Origin: an uncultured Algibacter sp.
GTDB taxonomy: Bacteria; Bacteroidota; Bacteroidia; Flavobacteriales; Flavobacteriaceae
Direction of reading: 5' to 3'
DNA length: 64,000 nucleotides
Assembly (NCBI RefSeq): GCF_947495675.1
Contig: NZ_CANLZX010000019.1
Location: 1-64,000, forward strand
Shown here: positions 19,301-28,620 of the stretch, in pieces
How the letters are laid out: each line of letters opens with the position of its first letter
Numbering within the stretch: the first letter of the stretch is position 1
The notes under the pieces: generated by a model
Database searches by the model: none
The model's input: only the letters and a program-made list of their open reading frames with translations
Told to the model about the DNA's origin: nothing
Translations under genes and position numbers: made by a program

Positions 19301-19374
19301 GCAGATTGCTGTGCTATAATTTGGAGACTAAAACTTATGGCAACTAATAATGAAACAATACTTTTCTTAGTCAT
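16354..19374 (-). CDS. Large periplasmic tetratricopeptide-repeat protein
   Basis: A 1006-residue protein with a signal peptide (1-21, ending SLQIIAQ) and many TPR units along its length, for example YNNQQYQAAQSLFSTI, YKQKDYENAISEFNKI, YFKLKNYGKATEHFNQFI and YVKANKTDKAMKAYNQL. It resembles the YbgF/Tol-Pal scaffolds of Bacteroidota. TPR solenoids hold protein complexes together. It is followed after 76 bases by the outer-membrane barrel gene, a likely partner. Confidence 0.88.
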   Translation of the reverse strand: MTKKSIVSLLVAISFSLQIIAQQSATYTSSLVDYQKALTLYNNQQYQAAQSLFSTIKKTADEVILQSNCAYYIANCAVRLNQQNADQLIEDFVKEYPTSTKKNTAFVDVADYYFENSKYAYARKWYNKVDEEALGKKEREKFYFNNGYTAFTTKQYKDAKKYLSKVETSQEYGSQAKYYIGFMAYEGDDYDRANEYFEQVSDQERYKEKLSYYQADLNFKLGKFDKAIELAKERIENSDENEVSELSKIIGESYFNLEKYAEAIPYLTAYKGKRGKWNNTDFYQLGYAYYKQKDYENAISEFNKIVGGKNSIAQNAYYHLGESYIKLDKKQEALNAFRNASQMNFDLKIQEDAWLNYAKISYEIGNPYQSAPQVLAGYLDKYPDTSYKEEIETLLIDSYITSKNYKEALNLLENKNSFENKVAYQKVAFYRGLELYNEGSYQEAESLFDASLKESQDQKYTARATFWKAEADYNLTNYDDALIGFKQFKQQTGGLITPEIENLDYNLAYTYFKLKNYGKATEHFNQFIANNGNDKVRLNDAYLRLGDGHFVSSQYQSAISAYEKAIQLNEIDSDYPAFQKAISIGYAGNTSKKITELEQFISEYNKSKLRDDALYELGNSYVKANKTDKAMKAYNQLSSEYRMSSFVPKALLRQGLVYYNGSENELALTKFKKVAGDYPGTPEAVQAVSTARLIYIDLGRVDDYANWVKQLDYVEVTDADLDNATYEAAEKQYLDNNTDKAIKQFNGYLNQFPNGIHALQSHFYVAQLYYKKDLLENAAPHYKYVADASNNEFTEEALSRLSQFYLESKSWNKAIPILKRLEAEANYPQNIVFAQSNLMKANYQLENYNEAVAYAEKVLTSSTIDNKIKSDAHIIIARSAIKTGDETKAKTAYANVERVATGETAAEALYYNAYFKNKEGKHEASNISVQRLAKDFSGYKYFSAKGLVLMAKNYYALNDAFQATYILESVIQNFPEFDDVVSEAKAELSKIKREEAKTNSSIVPED

Positions 19375-19844
19375 TTAGGATTAATTTTTAAATTAATAAT
19401 CAAAGATAAATAAAGGATATTGGTTTTAATTAAAAGTTAAAAAACAAATATCTTTTATTTTAGATTTCCGTTTAAACGGAATAACAAATTTGGTTAAAAC
19501 CCCAAATAAATCATCTGGAGGTTACTTTTTAATTAAACTAAATGCTATAACGTAATAATCGTGCCATAATTATAAAACAAGTAATAAAATGTTAAAAAAA
19601 AATATACCAAATGCAAGAAAACTACAAATGGAAAATAGAGGATTAGATTAAAGTTAAATGTCATTTTTAGTTGTTATTTTTTATTAGTTTAAGAATTGAG
19701 TGTATAACAATTTCTTAAAGCTATTGTGTAATGACTAAAAACGGATTAGTTACAACTATTTTAAACTTTTTGCGTTTAACTTTTACATTCAATTATTAAA
19801 TAATACATTTACAACAATCAATAAAAATTTTCGTTTATCTTATT
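19375..19844. other. Long divergent intergenic region
   Basis: 470 bases between the TPR gene (minus) and ftsE (plus). Both promoters must lie here, but I see no clear TTG/TAnnTTTG pair. It holds the palindrome at 19466-19481. A 20-codon open frame at 19589-19651 has no support and is not called. Confidence 0.4.
19466..19481. promoter_or_regulatory. Perfect 16-bp palindrome, possible operator
   Basis: TTCCGTTTAAACGGAA is its own reverse complement, lying about 90 bases upstream of the TPR protein start. In an otherwise AT-rich, structureless spacer such a site suggests binding by a dimeric regulator. No second copy was seen in the window. Confidence 0.4.
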
Positions 19845-20528
19845 ATGTCAAATCCAATTTTACAATTTAAGAATGCTTCTATATTTCAAGGCGACAGCCT
19901 AGTACTATCAAATGTTAATGTAGAAATTAACAAAGGTGATTTTGTGTATTTAATTGGTAAAACCGGAACTGGTAAAAGTAGTTTTATGAAAACCCTTTAT
20001 GGCGATTTACCTCTTAGAGAAGGAGAAGGCCACATTGTAGATTTCGATTTAAAAAATCTAAAAGAAAAAGACATACCATTTTTACGACGTAAATTAGGTG
20101 TTGTTTTTCAAGATTTTAAATTACTTACAGATAGAACTATTAACAACAATTTACTTTTTGTTTTAAAAGCTACAGGATGGAAAGACAAAGATAAAATGAA
20201 AACGCGCGTTGAAGAAGTTTTAACCAAAGTCGATATGAAAACTAAAGGCTTTAAATTTCCGCACGAGCTTTCTGGTGGCGAACAACAACGTGTTGCTATT
20301 GCAAGAGCTTTACTAAACAACCCAGAGCTAATTCTTGCCGATGAACCTACCGGAAATTTAGACCCACAAACTAGTGTGGAAGTTATGGAAGTATTACAAG
20401 ACATTAACAAAAACGGCAATACTATTTTAATGGCTACACACGATTATGCTTTGCTACTTAAATACCCAAGTAAAACTTTAAAATGTGATGAGAATCAGGT
20501 TTATGAGGTAGTACAACGTAAAGGATAA
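19845..20528 (+). CDS. ftsE: Cell division ATP-binding protein FtsE
   Basis: A 227-residue ABC ATPase: Walker A GKTGTGKSS (38-46), Q-loop VVFQDFKLL, signature LSGGEQQRVAIARALL, Walker B LILADEPTGNLD and switch His in MATHDY. The FtsE-specific VFQDFKLLTDRT segment supports FtsE over a generic LolD. FtsEX couples ATP hydrolysis to peptidoglycan hydrolases at the septum. ftsX is not adjacent, which is usual in flavobacteria. A glycan gene starts 2 bases after its stop. Confidence 0.9.
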   Translation: MSNPILQFKNASIFQGDSLVLSNVNVEINKGDFVYLIGKTGTGKSSFMKTLYGDLPLREGEGHIVDFDLKNLKEKDIPFLRRKLGVVFQDFKLLTDRTINNNLLFVLKATGWKDKDKMKTRVEEVLTKVDMKTKGFKFPHELSGGEQQRVAIARALLNNPELILADEPTGNLDPQTSVEVMEVLQDINKNGNTILMATHDYALLLKYPSKTLKCDENQVYEVVQRKG

Positions 20529-20529
20529 T

Positions 20530-21270
20530 ATGTATAATTCTATAAAAAAAAGTTTAAAATCTTTACTTCCTAAAAAATTCATAATTAAAAATGAGTTGTT
20601 TTTTAGGTACTTTTATGGTGTTTTCTTTTTAGGAAAAAAACATAAATGTAACATATGTGAAAAAAAGTTACGAGCTTTTATTGAGTTGGAAAACAAGGAT
20701 TTACTATGTCCTTTTTGTGGTAGCTTATCAAGAAACAGAAGACTTTGGGAAATAGTTAATAACAATAATTCATTAAAAGGAAACATACTACACTTTTCGC
20801 CATCAAGAAACCTTTACAGAAAGTTAAAAAAGCATAAAAGCATAAATTATTTTAGTAGCGATTTTGAAAATGAGTTTCTAGCAAATTACAAATTTAACAT
20901 TACCAATATTACTCAAAAGGATGAAACTTTTGATACCATTATTTGTTATCATATCTTAGAGCATATTACCGATGACAAAAAAGCAATGAGAGAACTGTAT
21001 CGAGTTTTAAAACCTAATGGCCAATTATATATTCAAACACCATTTAAATCAGGTGATATTTATGAAGATGACTCTATAACTTTACCAGAAAAACGATTGA
21101 AACATTTTGGACAGGAAGACCATGTTAGAATATATTCAGCAAATGGACTTAAAAACAGGTTAAATGATTGTGGTTTTAAAACAAGCATAATACATTTCAA
21201 CAAAACATCTGATACTGATTTTTATTTGGGTTTAATAGCTCCTGAAACCATTTTAAAGGCAAGCAAGTAA
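20530..21270 (+). CDS. SAM-dependent methyltransferase with N-terminal zinc ribbon
   Basis: 246 residues. The first 75 carry two Cys pairs (CNICEKKL and CPFCGSLSRNRRL) that look like a zinc ribbon. A class I methyltransferase domain follows, with ITQKDETFDTIICYHILEHI and LYRVLKPNGQLYIQTPFK. Such proteins occur in glycan clusters and may methylate a sugar or lipid-linked glycan. It begins 2 bases after ftsE and abuts the next glycosyltransferase (1-base overlap). Confidence 0.82.
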   Translation: MYNSIKKSLKSLLPKKFIIKNELFFRYFYGVFFLGKKHKCNICEKKLRAFIELENKDLLCPFCGSLSRNRRLWEIVNNNNSLKGNILHFSPSRNLYRKLKKHKSINYFSSDFENEFLANYKFNITNITQKDETFDTIICYHILEHITDDKKAMRELYRVLKPNGQLYIQTPFKSGDIYEDDSITLPEKRLKHFGQEDHVRIYSANGLKNRLNDCGFKTSIIHFNKTSDTDFYLGLIAPETILKASK

Positions 21271-22121
21271 TGCTTTCTATACTTATACCAACATATAACT
21301 GTAACATTACACATTTAGTTAATGAGTTATATAAACAATCAAAAGCATGTGGTATTGAATTTGAAATTTTGGTTTTTGATGATGCTTCAAAACCTAATTT
21401 AAACACTACAAATTCTGAGATAAACGATTTAGATTTTTGCACATTTAAACCTCTAACTAAAAATATTGGAAGAAGTGCTATAAGAAATTTGTTAGCTAAA
21501 AATGCAAAGTATAACACTTTACTATTTATTGATGCGGGTACGTTTCCAAAACACAAAGACTTCATAGACAACTACTTATCAGTTAAAAACAAGCATGTTT
21601 TAAGTGGCGGAATGACACATCTTAATACACCTCCAAAAAAGCCTTATAAATTAAGGTGGCTTTTTACCAAAAAACGTGAATACAAAACCCTATGCTCATC
21701 AAATTTCATGATAGATAAAAATCTTTTCTTATCAAACCTTTTTGATGAAACATTAAAAAAATATGGATATGAAGATGTATTGTTTTTTGAAAAACTATCT
21801 AATCAAAATATTGAAGCCTATTTTTTTAACAACCCTGTAATTCATAGTGCAGATGATGACGCCAATACATTTATAAAAAAAACAGAATATGCTATTGAAA
21901 ACTTAATTGACTTAATAGAAACCAAGAAAATAAATGCTGATAGTCAAAAAATGTATCGGCTATATTACAAACTTAAAAAGATGAAATTGGTTTCCTTAAC
22001 TCATAATATCTTTAAAATACTAAGACCATTATTATTAAAAAACTTTAACTCATCCTCCCCTTCTATATTACTTTTTGATATTTATAGAATTGGGTATTTT
22101 TGTTCAATAAAAGCTAAATAA
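21270..22121 (+). CDS. Glycosyltransferase family 2 protein
   Basis: 283 residues with a GT-A start (MLSILIPTYNCNITHLVNEL) and nucleotide-binding ILVFDDASKP. At the place of the metal-binding DxD the sequence reads LLFIDAGTFP, so only the first Asp is kept. A later YGYEDVLFFEKL gives the ED pair typical of GT2 acceptor sites. Sugar and acceptor unknown. It is tightly packed between the methyltransferase and the next GT2. Confidence 0.82.
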   Translation: MLSILIPTYNCNITHLVNELYKQSKACGIEFEILVFDDASKPNLNTTNSEINDLDFCTFKPLTKNIGRSAIRNLLAKNAKYNTLLFIDAGTFPKHKDFIDNYLSVKNKHVLSGGMTHLNTPPKKPYKLRWLFTKKREYKTLCSSNFMIDKNLFLSNLFDETLKKYGYEDVLFFEKLSNQNIEAYFFNNPVIHSADDDANTFIKKTEYAIENLIDLIETKKINADSQKMYRLYYKLKKMKLVSLTHNIFKILRPLLLKNFNSSSPSILLFDIYRIGYFCSIKAK

Positions 22122-23059
22122 TGAAACCATTTTTTTCAGTTATAATTCCATTATACAATAAAGAAAAGTTCATTGAAGCTACTCTAAAAAGTGTTTTAAA
22201 TCAAAATTTTAAAAACTTTGAGGTTATTATTGTTGATGATGGTAGTAGTGATAGTAGCTTTAAGGTAGTATCTCAAATTAAAGATTCTAAAACATCCATA
22301 TTTAAGCAAGAAAACAAAGGCGTTTCATTTGCTAGAAATTTAGGAATTGAAAAAGCAAAAGGTAAATATATTGCTTTATTAGATGCAGACGATTATTGGC
22401 ACACTAATCATCTATTAGAATTAAAAAAGCTTATTGACACGTTTCCTAAAGCAGGATTGTTTTGCAATAATTATGAGGTTTACTACACAGATACAATTTA
22501 TAAACCAGCTAAATTTAATTTTGATTTTAAAGAAGATTGCTTAATTGTTAAAGATTTTTTTAAGGCGAGTGTAACCAATTCTGTTGCATGGACATCGGGT
22601 GTTGCTTTTACAAAAGAGAAATTCAATGCTGTAGGTGGTTTTAATACTATTTTAAAAACAGCTCAAGATTTAGATTTATGGATAAAATTGGCATTAAAAT
22701 ATGATGTTGCTTTTAACCCTATAATAACCATGTCTTATAAAATTCATGTTGATAACAGCTTGTCTAAAAGTAAATACAACGATATTAGGTATGAATTTAT
22801 TAATAATTTTACAGAAGAAGAAAAAACTAATCCTTCATTAAAATTATATTTAGATATTAACCGTTTTGCAGTAGCATTACGATGCAAAATGAATGATGAA
22901 GAAGTGCTTTATAAAAAATTAAAATCTGAAATTGATTTTAACAACTTAAATTATAAGCAAAAGTTTCTTTTAAACTGCCCTAAATGGATTTTAAAATTAG
23001 CCAAAGGAGTCCATGGTTTACTAATTAAAAATGGGGTTTATTTTTCGGCTAATAAATAG
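22121..23059 (+). CDS. Glycosyltransferase family 2 protein
   Basis: 312 residues with a full GT-A motif set: FSVIIPLYNKEKFIEATLKS, VIIVDDGSSDSS, the SFARNLGIEKAKGKYIALL segment and a DxD-like LLDADDYW. The catalytic AQDLDLWIKLALKY region follows near 185. It probably adds a sugar to a surface polysaccharide or lipooligosaccharide. It is the last gene of the ftsE operon and converges with the GT4 gene. Confidence 0.9.
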   Translation: MKPFFSVIIPLYNKEKFIEATLKSVLNQNFKNFEVIIVDDGSSDSSFKVVSQIKDSKTSIFKQENKGVSFARNLGIEKAKGKYIALLDADDYWHTNHLLELKKLIDTFPKAGLFCNNYEVYYTDTIYKPAKFNFDFKEDCLIVKDFFKASVTNSVAWTSGVAFTKEKFNAVGGFNTILKTAQDLDLWIKLALKYDVAFNPIITMSYKIHVDNSLSKSKYNDIRYEFINNFTEEEKTNPSLKLYLDINRFAVALRCKMNDEEVLYKKLKSEIDFNNLNYKQKFLLNCPKWILKLAKGVHGLLIKNGVYFSANK

Positions 23060-23097
23060 ATTTACATTTTAAAGATTTCTTAAAAAGAATGCACTAT

Positions 23098-24165
23098 CTA
23101 CTCAAGTAATTCTTTCCATTGTGCAGTTATATTATCAATTGAAAATCTTTGCACACTATATCTAGCATTGCTTTTGCAAGTATTATAAAGTGAATCATCT
23201 TCAATAAATTGATTAAATGCATTTGCTAATTCAATAACGTTATGATTTTCGACTAAAAGTCCATTAAAGCCATGTTCAATAATTTCATTAGGTCCAGATT
23301 TACAGTCAACAGAAACAACAGGTGTGTTACAACTTAAAGATTCAATTAACACCATTGGAAAACCTTCATGTCTGCTTGTTAATGTTGTAAAAAAAGCCTT
23401 TTTAACATAAGGAAAAGGGTTTTCTATATATGGTATATGATTTACATAAGGTTCTAATTGTAATTCTTTAACCGTTTTTATTAATAAAGGAATATCACTT
23501 CCATCACCAATAATAAAAAACTTAAAACCCTTTTTTGGTAACAGGGAAGTTTTATAAGCCTTTAAAGCTAAGGTTAAATTTTTCACACGCTCCTCAATAC
23601 GTCCATAAAATAGAATATATTTATCGTTAATTAAAACTTCTTCATTTACTTTTTTAGAGATGTTTTTTATATCTGCTGGATTATAAATTTGCTTACAATC
23701 ATTAAACTTATATTTAGTTTTGAGAGCTTGCTGAATAGCTTTACTCACGGCAACAATTCTTACTTTGTTATATAATAATCGAGCTAAAAAAACCGAACTA
23801 GGTAAATATTTTTTCAAATAATAACTATGAACTATTGATATTACTTTTTTTGCTTTAAACACATAATTGTAAACAATAAATTCTTTAAAAAATTTAGGTC
23901 TGGTACGATTGTCTATAATAACATCAAAATCATGCCTCTTAAAATAAGATTTTAAAATTTTTATTTTTTTAAAATTTGATTTACTGTTTTTCAATTGAGC
24001 CTCCAAATTAAATAGTTTACCAGAGTACTCATAATTTACTTCATTTTTAGTAGTTACAATATGGACATCATATCCAAATTTAGTTATCATTTGAGATAGT
24101 ATCGCACTAAAACGTTCTGCTCCTCCTTTTCCCATTGATGTTGTTACGATACAAATTTTTTTCAT
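23098..24165 (-). CDS. Glycosyltransferase family 4 protein
   Basis: 355 residues with GT-B layout. The N-terminus has TTSMGKGGAERFSAILSQM. The C-terminal donor site has ILFYGRIEERVKNLTLALKA, FIIGDGSD and the GT4 signature SRHEGFPMVLIESLSCNTPV followed by GPNEII. It is the last gene of the minus-strand operon with the flippases and the phosphoethanolamine transferase, so it likely extends the same surface glycan. Confidence 0.92.
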   Translation of the reverse strand: MKKICIVTTSMGKGGAERFSAILSQMITKFGYDVHIVTTKNEVNYEYSGKLFNLEAQLKNSKSNFKKIKILKSYFKRHDFDVIIDNRTRPKFFKEFIVYNYVFKAKKVISIVHSYYLKKYLPSSVFLARLLYNKVRIVAVSKAIQQALKTKYKFNDCKQIYNPADIKNISKKVNEEVLINDKYILFYGRIEERVKNLTLALKAYKTSLLPKKGFKFFIIGDGSDIPLLIKTVKELQLEPYVNHIPYIENPFPYVKKAFFTTLTSRHEGFPMVLIESLSCNTPVVSVDCKSGPNEIIEHGFNGLLVENHNVIELANAFNQFIEDDSLYNTCKSNARYSVQRFSIDNITAQWKELLE

Positions 24166-24186
24166 TGTAATAAAACGGTAATTATA

Positions 24187-25794
24187 TTATTTGAAAAAAT
24201 CATCAAAATCAATAGTATCAGCAATGAATCTCTTTCGTTCTTTAAAATGATTATTAAAAAGACTTCTAGTGCTATCTACTTCAGCTGATTCGATATTAGT
24301 TAAATCGGCAATACTGTGAAATAAATCATCGGTCATATATTTCAATTCTATATCAGAATTCAAGATATTATTTTTTTTATATTTTTCTGAAACCCAAAGT
24401 AACATTGGCACTTTATAAATATTCTCTGTAATTACCTGATCTGTAGAATGACCCATAAACTCTAAGCTATCATAAACCTCTTCTCCATGATCAGAAAAAT
24501 ACAAGACAAAACTATTTACATTTAATTTTTTTACTGAATCAATTACCTCTCTAATAATATAATCTAAATACTTAACAGCATTGTCATAAGCATTAATAGT
24601 ATTATGAGCATCTTCACTTTTAAATTTAGAGAATATAGGAGTATCAACAAAAGTCTTAAAATTATCTGGATATCTTTTTTGATAATCCATATGAGTACCA
24701 AGCATATGTAAAAAAATCACTTTCTTTTTAGCTTTTTCCAATAATATATCTTCAAGTTTCTCAACTAAAATCTCATCATAATTAGTACTTTCATCTGGAT
24801 GTTTTATATTTAAAAAATATGTTTTATCAGCTCCTAAACCTATTTTACTAATTTGAGAATCGTGCAACCCCATAGGTTTTTGATTAGACACCCAGTAAGT
24901 TTGGTACTCTGCTTGATTTAATAGTTGAATTATTGACCCATCAAATTTTGCATTAGGATTTTCATAATTACCTAAAGTTAAAGCTTTAGATAGGCTGGCA
25001 ACCGTATAGCTATTTGGACTTACAACATTATTATATACAATTAAATCATCTTTTATTTCACAAAGTAAAGGTGTTGTATTTCTATAATAATCATAGATAC
25101 CCATGTGCTTACTTGATGTAGATTCCCCTATTAATATAACATAAACCTGTTGTTCATCTTCATCAAAAGAAGTTGTTTTAACATTATTAAAATTCCCTCT
25201 TTTTTTACTGCTATACTTCTCCATTTTTTCAGATTCAACATAGTATTCCATACTAGATTTTACAATCAAATAAGGTAAATTATAGACTACCAATAGTGAG
25301 AACTTCAAAAAAATCAGAATACTCACAAATAAAATTGAGGCCTTAATTTTTGAAGGTTTTGACGTTTTAAAAACAAAAGATTTGTTTTTAATGAAGTTAA
25401 ATAAAACAATAAGTACTAAAATAAACATTACTACTCCAAAAACAATAACTACCTCTTTAACATAAACGTTAATAAACTCTTTAGATTCACCAAGGTTAGA
25501 ATCTAAGGCCACAAAAATTGCTGATGAACTAAAATTTGTTTTGAACAAGTAATAATAAATGGTTTCAAAACAAATACTAACAGAAAAAATAATATAAGAA
25601 ACAATAAAAACTAATTTATTTAATCTCTTATTAGAAATTATTAGATTTGGGCAAATCAATAATGTAGCAAATAATAAGTTCTCAATAAGGTTATAAATTA
25701 TACCATATGAAATCTCATTAAAATAGCAATCGAAAAGAAACGCTAGAATAATGATTATTAAATACCTAAAAAAAATCTTTACAAAAATTTTCAT
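24187..25794 (-). CDS. Phosphoethanolamine transferase (EptA-like, sulfatase fold)
   Basis: 535 residues: five N-terminal transmembrane helices (to about 165) and a periplasmic alkaline-phosphatase-like domain. Catalytic marks are VYVILIGESTSSKHMGIYD with YRNTTPLL (metal and nucleophile Thr), HMLGTHMDYQKRYP, and YFSDHGEEVYDS with the metal-binding DH. Members add phosphoethanolamine to lipid A or core sugars, lowering surface charge and polymyxin sensitivity. Two bases from the upstream flippase gene. Confidence 0.9.
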   Translation of the reverse strand: MKIFVKIFFRYLIIIILAFLFDCYFNEISYGIIYNLIENLLFATLLICPNLIISNKRLNKLVFIVSYIIFSVSICFETIYYYLFKTNFSSSAIFVALDSNLGESKEFINVYVKEVVIVFGVVMFILVLIVLFNFIKNKSFVFKTSKPSKIKASILFVSILIFLKFSLLVVYNLPYLIVKSSMEYYVESEKMEKYSSKKRGNFNNVKTTSFDEDEQQVYVILIGESTSSKHMGIYDYYRNTTPLLCEIKDDLIVYNNVVSPNSYTVASLSKALTLGNYENPNAKFDGSIIQLLNQAEYQTYWVSNQKPMGLHDSQISKIGLGADKTYFLNIKHPDESTNYDEILVEKLEDILLEKAKKKVIFLHMLGTHMDYQKRYPDNFKTFVDTPIFSKFKSEDAHNTINAYDNAVKYLDYIIREVIDSVKKLNVNSFVLYFSDHGEEVYDSLEFMGHSTDQVITENIYKVPMLLWVSEKYKKNNILNSDIELKYMTDDLFHSIADLTNIESAEVDSTRSLFNNHFKERKRFIADTIDFDDFFK

Positions 25795-25796
25795 AT

Positions 25797-27107
25797 TTAC
25801 CCACTAGTATTTTTTTTGTTTTTTTCAAAGTATTCTATAAAATTATGCCTCAAAATAAAAAGCACCACAAACAAAAACAAAATATACCTAACAAAATGTG
25901 CTATAACCACACCTTCGGTTCCATAAATATCTATAAAATAAACAGAAAAAAAATAAAATAATAGAACGGATAATGCTTCTGTAAAAATAAAATTACCAAT
26001 TTGTTTTTTTGCAATAAATTGATAAGATAAAACAAAAGCTATAAACTTAACCAAATCGCCTAATAATTGCCATTTGAATAAGCCAGACATGCCCAAAAAC
26101 TCACTAGTATACAATGCTTCTATAATAAATTTTCTAAAAATAAATACTAATAGCATTCCAGAAACTAATAAAGGCAATAAGATTTTATAAATCTTGAACA
26201 CTTCTTTTCTAAAATCGATAGCATTGGAAATTTTTGCATATGCAGGCAAAATATACAACGGAAAAATAGCAGCAGTAAATTGCATATATACTTTTGAAAC
26301 AGAATTCATAGCTGTCCAATTACCTGCATCTATAATACTTACTTTATCTTCTATTAAATGCCTTATAGCAACATCTGTAATATTAATACAAAAAATAACA
26401 ACCAATGCCATAACGCTATAAGTAAGAAGTTGCTTTTTAAAGCTTAAACTACATGTTAAAGCTTTTAAATCTATAAAGTTGTAATAGGTTTTAGAGCTAA
26501 AAACAATATAAATTAAAAATTGCAATAAAGGTATAATGCTAAAGGCAATAAGGCTTCCCACAAGACCTAGTTTATATGTTAAAAGCACAATTAAAACAGT
26601 ACTTGTAGCAACGACTAGCAAACCTATTTTAGAGAATAATTTATAGGCAGACACGCCATTTAACAGCGCATACAAAATACCATTAACTCCTATAAAAGGC
26701 ATTATAAATGCTATAATTTTAAAAATAAAACCATACTCTTTATCTACACCAAAAATGGTGTTATTTAAAGTATCAGACCAGAAAAATAAAACAACAAAAG
26801 AAATTACAGAAGCTATAATAGATAAAACAAAAACTGTAGAAAATAGTTGGTTTAGTTGTTTTTTATCATCTTTAAATTCTGAGATATACTTAACCAAACC
26901 ATTAGAAGTCCCTAAGATTGAAAACTGCTCAAAAAAGCTAATTACATTTTTTAAATTCCCTACTAACGCAATACCTTCTGCTCCAACTAATACTGCCAAA
27001 ACCTTTTGTGAGATTAAAGAACAAAACATCCTCACTAAAACTAACCCTGTATTAGCAGAAGCTACTTTTAATAATAAATTGCTTTTTATGAAATTTGGTA
27101 TTTTCAA
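25797..27107 (-). CDS. Wzx-type polysaccharide flippase, copy 2
   Basis: 436 residues, about 12 transmembrane helices, MATE/MOP superfamily. The start (VASANTGLVLVRMFCSLISQ then VGAEGIALVGNLKNVISFFE) is the O-antigen translocase pattern (WzxE-like). It shares the layout and many residues of the next gene, including GLVKYISEFKDD and WQLLGDLVKFIAF, so the two are tandem paralogues. It should flip a lipid-linked oligosaccharide across the inner membrane. Confidence 0.9.
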   Translation of the reverse strand: MKIPNFIKSNLLLKVASANTGLVLVRMFCSLISQKVLAVLVGAEGIALVGNLKNVISFFEQFSILGTSNGLVKYISEFKDDKKQLNQLFSTVFVLSIIASVISFVVLFFWSDTLNNTIFGVDKEYGFIFKIIAFIMPFIGVNGILYALLNGVSAYKLFSKIGLLVVATSTVLIVLLTYKLGLVGSLIAFSIIPLLQFLIYIVFSSKTYYNFIDLKALTCSLSFKKQLLTYSVMALVVIFCINITDVAIRHLIEDKVSIIDAGNWTAMNSVSKVYMQFTAAIFPLYILPAYAKISNAIDFRKEVFKIYKILLPLLVSGMLLVFIFRKFIIEALYTSEFLGMSGLFKWQLLGDLVKFIAFVLSYQFIAKKQIGNFIFTEALSVLLFYFFSVYFIDIYGTEGVVIAHFVRYILFLFVVLFILRHNFIEYFEKNKKNTSG

Positions 27108-27139
27108 TAATTTAACTTAATAAATTAATTAAAGGTGGT

Positions 27140-28441
27140 TTATTTCTCTTGGCTTTCTACACCAAAAAGAGAGCTTCCAAAAATGAGTAAAATAATGCCA
27201 TAATACATAACATAACTAACAAAGTGAGCAATTACAGCCCCTTCTATGTCATCTAATAAATCTATAAAATATACACTTGTGGTATATAGAATTATAACAA
27301 GAAAAGCTTCGGTTAAAATATAATGCCAAAACATTTTTTTAGCTAAGAATTGGTAGGCTATTATTATGGATAATATTTTAACAAAATCGCCTAATAATTG
27401 CCATAAAAACAAGTCTTCAACAGGTTCAAATTCTTCAGAAAATATAACTAGTACAATATAATGTCTCAATAAATATATTAACAATAAACCTACAACTAAA
27501 ATGGGTATAATTGTTTTATAAAAACTTAGCACTTCTTTTCTAAATGCTTTTACTCCATCTATCTCAGAAAATCTTGGTAATAAATATAATACTATTAAAG
27601 AGCTAACAAACATTAAATAGTAGCTAGATATTCTTGTCATAGCCTCCCAAAAACCCGCATCTTTGTATCCTATATTGTCAATTATATAAGATCTAATTGC
27701 AATTGCAACAAAAGGCAACAACACAGCCGTAAATAAGGCCATAAGTGAGTAAGGACTCAATTTTTTAAAAATATCATAACTTACATTACTAATCTTAATT
27801 TGATTAACTAGACTCTTTCTATTAATTATACCAACTAGTGTTATTAAAAATATTAATGATTCTGCAATAACAACAGATATTAAAGCACCATCAATTTTGT
27901 TTTGATATATTAGAAGTAATGCAATTGATACGCTTAAAATCTGACCAATTATATTTATGATTATAAGGATTTTATACTTTGAAAAACCATTCATTATTGA
28001 AAATGAAAACATGTTTAAAGCATAAAAAGGAATAACTATGGCAAATATTCTAATAACATAGGCATAGTCATTATAAGTAGGGAAAATTATATTATTAATC
28101 CATTCTGCATTAAAATAGCAAAAAAATGAAACCACAATAGTAGATATAAAACCAGCATAATAAATTGTAGATAGTGTTTTACTTAGCTGTAATGCATCGT
28201 CTTTAAAATCTGAAACATATTTAACAACACCTTTGTAAAAGCCAAATGTAGCTATAGTTTGAAAAGCACTAACAAAGTTTCTTAAATTACCTATTAGAGC
28301 CAAACCTTCTGCCCCAATAAATATAGCAATAGCTTTTGAAGTAAATATACCGGCTAATATTCTGGTTAAAACTGAGGCCGTTTGCAATGAGGCTATTTTT
28401 ACTAAAACCTTATTGTTTATATATTGTATTAATTTTTTCAA
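27140..28441 (-). CDS. Wzx-type polysaccharide flippase, copy 1
   Basis: 433 residues, about 12 transmembrane helices, first gene of the minus-strand glycan operon. The same motifs as its neighbour appear: GAEGLALIGNLRNFVSAFQ, GVVKYVSDFKDD and FLWQLLGDFVKILSII. It is separated from copy 2 by 32 bases. Two flippases may handle different glycans or one may be diverging after duplication. Confidence 0.9.
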   Translation of the reverse strand: MKKLIQYINNKVLVKIASLQTASVLTRILAGIFTSKAIAIFIGAEGLALIGNLRNFVSAFQTIATFGFYKGVVKYVSDFKDDALQLSKTLSTIYYAGFISTIVVSFFCYFNAEWINNIIFPTYNDYAYVIRIFAIVIPFYALNMFSFSIMNGFSKYKILIIINIIGQILSVSIALLLIYQNKIDGALISVVIAESLIFLITLVGIINRKSLVNQIKISNVSYDIFKKLSPYSLMALFTAVLLPFVAIAIRSYIIDNIGYKDAGFWEAMTRISSYYLMFVSSLIVLYLLPRFSEIDGVKAFRKEVLSFYKTIIPILVVGLLLIYLLRHYIVLVIFSEEFEPVEDLFLWQLLGDFVKILSIIIAYQFLAKKMFWHYILTEAFLVIILYTTSVYFIDLLDDIEGAVIAHFVSYVMYYGIILLIFGSSLFGVESQEK

Positions 28442-28620
28442 TTAATATACATTTTCCATATTCATATAGTTCTTTACATAGGTTTATGTTATACAAACGC
28501 TTTAAAGAACTTATTATTTTCTACAATTTAATGTAGTAACCAAATATACAAAATCATTTTACGTTTATAAGATTTCCTTTATAAAACCGTATGAATTCAA
28601 TGTAATAAAAAATGATTAGT

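Noticed and set aside
19589..19651. 20-codon open frame in the ftsE upstream spacer
   Set aside because: Too short, no homologue known to me, and no promoter box in front of it.
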